Shown: in pieces, positions 5,842-12,587 of the stretch
Layout: each line of letters begins with the position of its first letter
How positions within the stretch are numbered: position 1 is the stretch's first letter
Assembly: GCA_051953655.1 (NCBI GenBank)
Contig: JBQCIO010000231.1
Location: forward strand, 1 to 12,587
Direction: 5' to 3'
Source of the DNA: JBQCHF01 sp051953655
GTDB lineage: Bacteria; Actinomycetota; Actinomycetes; Motilibacterales; Motilibacteraceae
Length of the DNA: 12,587 nt
Notes under the pieces: generated by a model
The model's database searches: none
Seen by the model: only the letters and a program-made list of their open reading frames with translations
Told to the model about the DNA's origin: nothing
Made by a program: the position numbers and the translations under genes

Positions 5842-5857
5842 GCGCCCCGACGGGCGC
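5842..5857 (+). terminator. weak hairpin after the MDMPI-like gene
   Basis: GCGCCC-CGAC-GGGCGC is a perfect 6-bp stem 19 bases after the stop. A second small stem, CTGCC-GCC-GGCAG, follows at 5867-5879. Termination here is plausible but weaker than at the other genes. Confidence 0.35.
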
Positions 5858-5918
5858 TGTGCCAGGCTGCCGCCGGCAGAAGAACCGCAGTCGTCGCAAG
5901 ACGTCGTTATAGAAAAGC

Positions 5919-5924
5919 AGGAGG
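5919..5924 (+). promoter_or_regulatory. ribosome-binding site of the MBL-fold gene
   Basis: AGGAGG, six bases before the GTG at 5931, is a consensus Shine-Dalgarno and fixes that start. A locally A/T-rich GTTATAG lies at 5906-5912 and could be a -10 element, though too little space then remains for a long leader. Confidence 0.65.
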
Positions 5925-5930
5925 CCGCAC

Positions 5931-6587
5931 GTGAGCTACACCGGCGAGGTCAGCGTGGGTGGGCCGGCGGACGTGCGCGACCTCGGGGCGCTGCGGATCA
6001 GCAAGGTCTCGGTGGGCCCGATGGACAACAACGCCTACCTGCTCGAGTGCCGCAGCACCGGCGCGCTGTGCCTGGTCGACGCCGCCAACGACGCGCAGAC
6101 CCTGCTGGCGCTGCTCGGCGACCGCCCGCTGGAGCGGGTGGTCACCACCCACCAGCACTACGACCACTGGCAGGCCCTCGGCGAGGTCGTCGCCGCCACC
6201 GGCGCGCGCACCGCCGCCGGCCGGGAGGACGCCGAGGGCATACCGGTGGCCACCGACGCCCTGCTCGACGACGGCGACGAGCTGGTCGTCGGCGACGTCG
6301 TGCTGCGGGTCATCGGGCTTCGCGGGCACACCCCCGGCTCGGTCGCCCTGGTCTACGACGACCCCGACGGCCACCCGCACCTGTGGACCGGCGACTCGCT
6401 GTTCCCCGGCGGCCCGGGCAACACCCAGCAGGACGCCGACCGCTTCACCAGCCTGATGGCCGACCTGGAGACCCGGGTGTTCGCCGCGCTGCCGGACCCG
6501 ACCTGGGTCTATCCCGGCCACGGCAAGGACACCACGCTCGGCGCCGAGCGCCCGCACCTGAGCGAGTGGCGCGAGCGCGGCTGGTGA
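5931..6587 (+). CDS. MBL-fold metallo-hydrolase (glyoxalase II-like)
   Basis: A 218-aa metallo-beta-lactamase-fold hydrolase, probably cytoplasmic as no signal peptide is present. All seven ligands of the glyoxalase II-type binuclear site are visible: H74-x-H76-x-D78-H79 in THQHYDHW, H133 in RGHTPGS, D155 in TGDSLFPGG, and H197 in YPGHG. Family members hydrolyse thioesters such as S-lactoylglutathione or, in mycothiol organisms, presumably mycothiol adducts; the substrate of this one is unknown. The GTG start is supported by AGGAGG. In many actinobacteria an MBL-fold gene of this kind lies near uvrA/uvrB; from memory, Mycobacterium tuberculosis Rv1637c next to uvrA is an example. The uvrB gene ~4 kb downstream here fits that pattern. 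A hairpin follows the stop, so it is probably transcribed alone or with the preceding gene. Confidence 0.85.
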   Translation: MSYTGEVSVGGPADVRDLGALRISKVSVGPMDNNAYLLECRSTGALCLVDAANDAQTLLALLGDRPLERVVTTHQHYDHWQALGEVVAATGARTAAGREDAEGIPVATDALLDDGDELVVGDVVLRVIGLRGHTPGSVALVYDDPDGHPHLWTGDSLFPGGPGNTQQDADRFTSLMADLETRVFAALPDPTWVYPGHGKDTTLGAERPHLSEWRERGW

Positions 6588-6591
6588 TCCG

Positions 6592-6608
6592 AGCGGCGAT
6601 ACGCCGCT
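6592..6608 (+). terminator. intrinsic terminator after the MBL-fold gene
   Basis: AGCGGCG and CGCCGCT form a 7-bp stem around an ATA loop, four bases after the TGA. The following TCAATTCT is the most T-rich tail of any hairpin in the window, which fits a classical intrinsic terminator. Confidence 0.7.
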
Positions 6609-6670
6609 TCAATTCTCCGACACACCGGGCGGATCGCTCGGAATGCCCCTCCTTACGCCGATCGGATCCC

Positions 6671-6676
6671 TAGGAT
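6671..6676 (+). promoter_or_regulatory. -10 element for the lyase gene, leaderless geometry
   Basis: TAGGAT fits TAnnnT and is followed by exactly seven bases and then the GTG at 6684, the same layout as at 5091-5104. No convincing -35 is visible. It lies downstream of the MBL-fold terminator, as a new promoter should. Confidence 0.5.
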
Positions 6677-6683
6677 CCGCAGG

Positions 6684-8567
6684 GTGAACGGGGGGCTCCA
6701 GATCGTGTCGAAGCATGCTGTCCGGAAACGGCCAGGGGGGATCGCGGCGCTGGCCGCGGCACTGACCAGCGGCGCCGTCGTCGCCGCAACGCTCACCGCC
6801 GGACCGGCGGCGGCCACCATCCCTGCGGTGACCTACCGCGCCGGGCTCCAGTGCGGGGTGGCCAACCCGCCGCAGGCCTCGGACGCGGCCGCCGCGGACG
6901 CGATCATGCGTGGGCGGGCGAGCATCGGGCCCTACGGCTCCTACAGCGTGTCGGCGAACCCGACGTGGCGGGCGCAGGCCACGCTGGACCGCTCGGGCAA
7001 CGCGAATGTGCACGGGTTCACCTGGCTGCTGCCGCTGCTGCGCGAGGGCGTGCGGCGCAACGACCGGGCGATGGTCAACCGGTTCTACGGGCTGCTCGCG
7101 GACTGGCGGCACGACGTGCGCCCGCAGCGGCTGGGCTCCACCGGCCCCTACTCGGCGCTGCCCGAGGCGCAGCGGATCGTCGCGATCTCCTGCGCGCTGG
7201 CCGGCCCGCGCGGCACGGACCCGTGGGTGGCTGCGTTCCTGCGCGAGCAGGCCACGCTGATGGCCCGCTCGGACCATTGGCACGCGGTGAACAACACCAG
7301 CCTGCAGCAGGCGGCCAGCCTGTGGGTGGCCGGCTACGTGCTCGGCGACGCCCGGCTCAAGCAGGTCGGCCTCGCCCGCATCGACCAGATGAGCAAGGTC
7401 CTGCTGCTGCCGGACGGCTCGGACCGCGAGGGCTCCACCCAGTACGCCGCCTACAACTACTCGGTCTTCACCACCATCGCGGCCCGGCTGCGGGTCGGCG
7501 GGGCCGCGGTGCCGGCCAGCGTCCTCGCCGCCTCCCGGATCCCGTCGCTGCTGGCCGCGGCCACCCGGCCCGACGGCAAGCTCGAGGCGCTCGGCGACGC
7601 CGTCCCCGCGGCCACGCCGAACCTGCCCGGCACGGTGGCCGAGTACGCCGCCACCCTCGGCCGGTCCGGGCCCGCGCCCACCGCCCTGTTCACCTCGTTC
7701 GCCGGCGGCTACGTCTTCGACCGCTCCGGCTGGGGCACCGGCGAGCGCCATTTCACCGACGAGACGTTCTGGTCGATGCGCACCGGTGGGGCCAGCGCCC
7801 ACGCCCTGCACGGGCACGCCGACGCCGGTTCGATCACCCTGGCCTCGCACGGCTCGCAGCTGCTGTTCGACAGCGGGCTCTACCGCTACGCCGACAACGC
7901 CGGGCGCCGCTACGTGGTCGGCCGGCGCGCCCACGACGTCGTCGGCATCCCCACCTCGCCCTACGTGCGCAGCGCGCGGGCGCGGGTCACCGCCAGCGGC
8001 AGCACCCCCGAGGGCGACTGGGTGACCTTCACCGACCCCGGCTACGCCGGCTTCGTGCTCACCCGCACCGTGTACTACGACCGGGCCGGGGACTACCTCC
8101 TGGTCTGGGACACCAGCCGCTCGCTCACCGCCACCGCGCGGCTGTCCGGCAAGGGCGCCGAGCAGAACTGGCAGCTGGGCCGGGACCGGGTGGTGCGAAC
8201 CTCCAGCGCCGGCGGCACGACGTCGGCGTGGACCGAGGGCCCGGGCGCCAACCTGTCGTTGCGCTGGGTCGGGCCGGCGCCCCGGCTCGGGGTGGCGATG
8301 GGCCGCAAGAGCCCGGCGTGGCTGGGCTGGAACAGCTCCGGCTACGGGCTGCTGGCCCCCTCCCCCACGCTCAGCGCGGTCGCGCCGGCCGCCAGCGGCA
8401 CCTGGCTGACCGTGCTCGTGCCGCGCGCCGCCGGGGTGCCGGACGCGCAGGTCAGCGCCACCGGCGCCGCCGGCACCACCAGCGCCGACGTCACGGTCAG
8501 CACCGGCACGGTGACCCAGCAGGTGCACCTCACCCGCACCGGGGTGGTCCGCAGCAGCGCCGGCTGA
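6684..8567 (+). CDS. secreted heparinase II/III-like polysaccharide lyase
   Basis: Probable exported polysaccharide lyase of 627 aa, acting by beta-elimination on uronic-acid-containing glycans outside the cell. Residues 1-44 form a Sec-type signal (HAVRKR N-region, Ala/Leu core, AAA-T cleavage). The alpha-helical (alpha/alpha toroid) part covers about 60-330 and includes HAVNNTSLQQ (200-209) and YAAYNYSVF (254-262), candidate catalytic Asn and Tyr positions. The C-terminal beta-sandwich begins near 340 with the heparinase II/III hallmark: H376-G-H378-A-D380 followed by GSITL and QLLFDSGLYRY. The length suits the family. The start is chosen at GTG 6684 because a TAGGAT box lies seven bases before it. 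An in-frame GTG at 6705 behind GGGGGG is the alternative and would shorten the signal peptide by seven residues. The substrate is unknown. The dehydrogenase at 2289 could make the uronic acid of a matching endogenous polysaccharide, which is inference. Confidence 0.8.
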   Translation: MNGGLQIVSKHAVRKRPGGIAALAAALTSGAVVAATLTAGPAAATIPAVTYRAGLQCGVANPPQASDAAAADAIMRGRASIGPYGSYSVSANPTWRAQATLDRSGNANVHGFTWLLPLLREGVRRNDRAMVNRFYGLLADWRHDVRPQRLGSTGPYSALPEAQRIVAISCALAGPRGTDPWVAAFLREQATLMARSDHWHAVNNTSLQQAASLWVAGYVLGDARLKQVGLARIDQMSKVLLLPDGSDREGSTQYAAYNYSVFTTIAARLRVGGAAVPASVLAASRIPSLLAAATRPDGKLEALGDAVPAATPNLPGTVAEYAATLGRSGPAPTALFTSFAGGYVFDRSGWGTGERHFTDETFWSMRTGGASAHALHGHADAGSITLASHGSQLLFDSGLYRYADNAGRRYVVGRRAHDVVGIPTSPYVRSARARVTASGSTPEGDWVTFTDPGYAGFVLTRTVYYDRAGDYLLVWDTSRSLTATARLSGKGAEQNWQLGRDRVVRTSSAGGTTSAWTEGPGANLSLRWVGPAPRLGVAMGRKSPAWLGWNSSGYGLLAPSPTLSAVAPAASGTWLTVLVPRAAGVPDAQVSATGAAGTTSADVTVSTGTVTQQVHLTRTGVVRSSAG

Positions 8568-8609
8568 GCGGCGCCTGACCTCATGCTGAGCGGGGACAGG
8601 AGTCAGCGG

Positions 8610-8626
8610 GCCTTTCGCGGGAAGGC
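8610..8626 (+). terminator. weak hairpin between the lyase and kinase genes
   Basis: GCCTTT (8610-8615) and GAAGGC (8621-8626) pair with one G-T wobble around CGCGG. Another 6-bp stem, GCGCCG/CGGCGC, overlaps the lyase stop at 8557-8574. Neither is strong, so read-through into the kinase gene is possible. Confidence 0.3.
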
Positions 8627-8652
8627 TGCGCCGGTCCGATCAAGCGTCCGGT

Positions 8653-8658
8653 GGGAGG
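8653..8658 (+). promoter_or_regulatory. ribosome-binding site of the kinase gene
   Basis: GGGAGG stands six bases before the GTG at 8665 and supports that start. The 97-base gap to the lyase stop shows no clear TAnnnT promoter. Confidence 0.55.
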
Positions 8659-8664
8659 TCTCAC

Positions 8665-10494
8665 GTGGCCCGCGCGTCCAGCGCCGGCCGGCTGCTGGCC
8701 GGTCGATACCGGATCGAGCAGCCGCTCGGCAGCGGCGGCATGGGCACCGTCTGGGCCGCCCGCGACGAGCGCCTGCACCGCGAGGTGGCGGTGAAGGAGG
8801 TCGTGCCGCCGGCCGAGCTCACCGCGCACGAGCGCGAGGTGCTCGAGGAGCGCACGCTGCGCGAGGCGCGGGCCGCCGCGCGCATCGCCTCCCCGCACGC
8901 GGTCACCGTGTTCGACGTGCTCGACGAGGACGAGCGGCCGTGGATCGTCATGGAGCGGCTCAGCGGGCGCACCCTGGGCGACGTCTTGCGCGAGCGCGGC
9001 CCGCTCGACCCGCCGCTGGTGGCCCGGCTGGGGCTGCAGCTGCTCGACGCGCTGGCGGCCGCGCACCGCGCCGACGTGCTGCACCGCGACGTCAAGCCCA
9101 GCAACGTCCTCATCGACGACGACGGCAACGCGGTGCTCGGCGACTTCGGCATCGCCACCCTCGACGGCGACCCCGGCCTGACCACCACCGGCACCCTGAT
9201 CGGGTCCCCCGCCTTCATCGCGCCCGAGCGCGCCCGCGGCGGCCCGGCCAGCCCCGCCACCGACCTGTTCTCCCTCGGCGCCACCCTCTACACCGCGGCC
9301 GAGGGCCGCCCGCCGTTCGAGCGGGGCGGGCAGCTGCCCACGCTGACCGCCGTGGTGACCGAGCCGGTGCCCCCGCCCCAGGTGGGTGGGCCGCTGGGCG
9401 AGGCCCTCACCGGGCTGCTGGACAAGGACCCCGAGCAGCGGCTGTCCGCCGACCAGGCCCGGACCCTGCTGCAGGCGGCGGTCCGCACTGGAGCACCGAC
9501 CGCGGTGCTCACGCCGGTCGCGCCGGCGGCCGAGCCAACCGTCGCACCCAACCCGCGCCCGCTGCCGGACGACGCCCGCACCCAGCGGCTGGAGGTGCCG
9601 CCGGCGGCCCGGGCGGAGGAGGGCCGCCCTGCCGCGGCCGCTGTCCCGGTCGCCGCTGCCGCCCCGGTCGCGGCGGCGGCCGACGTCGAGCGGGACGCCC
9701 GCACCCCAGCGGCGGCCGCTGCCGGCGTCGACCACGAGACCGACGGCCCGGCGCCCTCCGACGAGCCGACGCCGGCCGACCCGCCCCACACGCGGTCCTC
9801 CGGCCGCCGGACCGGGCTGCTCGCCGCCCTCGCCGCGGTCGTGCTGCTCGTGGTCGGCGCCGGTTTCGCGCTGCACGGCCGCGACGGCGGCACCAGCGGG
9901 GCCGCCGGGCCGACCAGCCCGCGCGCCTCCACCGCGCCGTCGAGCACGCCGAGCCCGCACCCCACCCCGACGACGTCGTCGGCCCCCGCCGCGCCGGCCC
10001 CGACGACCACCTCCCCCAAGGCTCCGCCCCCGACCTCGGCCAAGGCGTCGGCGGCGGGCGTCCCTGCCGGCTACGCGCTGCGCAGCGGTCCGGGCGGCTT
10101 CCAGGTGGCGGTGCCGGCCGGCTGGACCACCAGCACCTCCGGCCAGGTGGTGAAGTACCGCGACCCGCAGTCCGGGCAGATGCTGCTGGTGGACCAGACC
10201 GACACGCCCAAGGCCGACCCGGCCGCGGACTGGCGCAACCAGGAGCAGGCCCGCCGCTCGAGCTACCCCGGCTACTCCCGGGTCCGGATCGCGCCGGTGG
10301 ACTACCGCGGCTGGAAGGCCGCGGACTGGGAGTTCACCTACGACGGTCCGTCCGGCCCGCTGCACGTGCTCAACCGCGGCTTCGTCACCAGCCCGGACAA
10401 GGCCTACAGCCTGTTCGTGCTCGCGCCGGCCGGCCAGTGGTCGCAGGCGAAGCAGGCGTTCGACGTCGCGGCCGCCTCCTTCACGCCAGCATGA
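8665..10494 (+). CDS. transmembrane Ser/Thr protein kinase with extracytoplasmic PsbP/Mog1-like domain
   Basis: A 609-aa Hanks-type receptor kinase of the PknA/PknB class. The cytoplasmic kinase domain spans about 13-270: Gly-rich loop GSGGMGTV, K44 in VAVKEV, catalytic HRD at 140-142 with KPSN, DFG beginning at D160, an activation loop with three Thr (TTTG), and APE at 186-188. All core residues are intact, so it should be active. A Pro/Ala-rich juxtamembrane linker runs from about 275 to 380, with one membrane helix at about 384-404 (LLAALAAVVLLVVGAGF). Outside, a Ser/Thr/Pro stalk (to about 465) carries a ~140-residue domain beginning GYALRSGPGGFQVAVPAGW, of the PsbP/Mog1-like type seen at the C-terminus of some actinobacterial kinases. 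It has no PASTA repeats, so it is not the usual peptidoglycan-sensing PknB. The ligand is unknown. It could sense envelope state and regulate neighbouring envelope genes, but nothing here proves a link. Confidence 0.88.
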   Translation: MARASSAGRLLAGRYRIEQPLGSGGMGTVWAARDERLHREVAVKEVVPPAELTAHEREVLEERTLREARAAARIASPHAVTVFDVLDEDERPWIVMERLSGRTLGDVLRERGPLDPPLVARLGLQLLDALAAAHRADVLHRDVKPSNVLIDDDGNAVLGDFGIATLDGDPGLTTTGTLIGSPAFIAPERARGGPASPATDLFSLGATLYTAAEGRPPFERGGQLPTLTAVVTEPVPPPQVGGPLGEALTGLLDKDPEQRLSADQARTLLQAAVRTGAPTAVLTPVAPAAEPTVAPNPRPLPDDARTQRLEVPPAARAEEGRPAAAAVPVAAAAPVAAAADVERDARTPAAAAAGVDHETDGPAPSDEPTPADPPHTRSSGRRTGLLAALAAVVLLVVGAGFALHGRDGGTSGAAGPTSPRASTAPSSTPSPHPTPTTSSAPAAPAPTTTSPKAPPPTSAKASAAGVPAGYALRSGPGGFQVAVPAGWTTSTSGQVVKYRDPQSGQMLLVDQTDTPKADPAADWRNQEQARRSSYPGYSRVRIAPVDYRGWKAADWEFTYDGPSGPLHVLNRGFVTSPDKAYSLFVLAPAGQWSQAKQAFDVAAASFTPA

Positions 10495-10505
10495 TCATCC
10501 GCATC

Positions 10506-10556
10506 GGGTGAGGGGCACCCCGAGCCAAGAGGTTCGGCTCTGGGTGCCCCTCACCC
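10506..10556. terminator. bidirectional terminator between convergent kinase and uvrB genes
   Basis: GGGTGAGGGGCACCC (10506-10520) and GGGTGCCCCTCACCC (10542-10556) form a perfect 15-bp stem. Inside it, GAGCC (10522-10526) pairs with GGCTC (10536-10540). It lies 11 bases after the kinase stop and 11 bases after the uvrB stop on the other strand, so it can serve both genes. Confidence 0.85.
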
Positions 10557-10567
10557 CATGAGCCGCC

Positions 10568-12587
<2,020 letters not shown>

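Noticed and set aside
6609..8528. A 639-codon open frame on the minus strand
   Set aside because: It lies opposite the heparinase-like gene, is rich in Arg/Gly/Ala/His without any motif, and is a product of GC-rich codon positions. The plus strand has a signal peptide and a family motif.
8581..10365. A 594-codon minus-strand frame and a 642-codon plus-strand frame over the kinase
   Set aside because: Both are low-complexity Arg/Gly/Ala translations with no motif. The kinase frame has every catalytic motif in order.

Overview
The window is a stretch of a very GC-rich chromosome, almost certainly from an actinobacterium (Actinomycetota). The evidence is GC-saturated third codon positions, frequent GTG starts, a mycothiol-type DinB/MDMPI enzyme, an actinobacterial-style UvrB, and two starts that look leaderless (TAGnnT, 7 nt, GTG). 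I cannot name the genus from sequence alone. No rRNA, tRNA, CRISPR array, insertion sequence or phage gene is visible.

Layout. 1-50: a 16-base G run and a GC-rich edge, possibly an assembly end. 51-1976 (-): secreted zinc metalloprotease with a Ser/Thr/Pro linker and two tandem C-terminal beta domains. 1977-2288: 312-base divergent intergenic region with a 12-base direct repeat and an inverted repeat. 2289-3593 (+): nucleotide-sugar dehydrogenase of the UDP-GlcNAc/UDP-glucose 6-dehydrogenase type, followed directly by a hairpin terminator. 3695-4147 (+): small Tat-signal protein with a Gly-rich stalk and a C-terminal LPRTG sortase signal. 4348-5007 (+): Tat-exported protein with nine cysteines and no recognised domain. 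Each of these two is followed by a strong hairpin, and a further 46-base imperfect hairpin lies between them. 5104-5823 (+): mycothiol-dependent maleylpyruvate isomerase/DinB-like protein. 5931-6587 (+): glyoxalase II-like metallo-beta-lactamase-fold hydrolase. 6684-8567 (+): secreted heparinase II/III-like polysaccharide lyase. 8665-10494 (+): transmembrane Ser/Thr protein kinase with an extracytoplasmic PsbP/Mog1-like domain. 10506-10556: bidirectional terminator. 10568-12587 (-): uvrB, truncated at the window edge at its N-terminus.

How the genes may work together. The outer-envelope theme is strong: a uronic-acid nucleotide-sugar producer, a uronate-polysaccharide lyase, a secreted protease, a sortase-anchored protein, a Tat-exported Cys-rich protein and a membrane kinase with an external sensor-like domain. 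This suggests an accessory cell-envelope/exopolysaccharide neighbourhood placed beside a DNA-repair backbone (uvrB and the MBL-fold hydrolase usually found near uvrA/uvrB in actinobacteria). The genes appear mostly monocistronic, because a hairpin or a promoter-like gap separates nearly every pair, so any cooperation is inferred from content and not from an operon.

The most original material is the 3695-5007 pair. Two adjacent proteins share nearly the same Tat leader and the same GGGAGGGGA ribosome-binding site but have unrelated mature parts, one a cell-wall-anchored stalk and the other a Cys-rich orphan.
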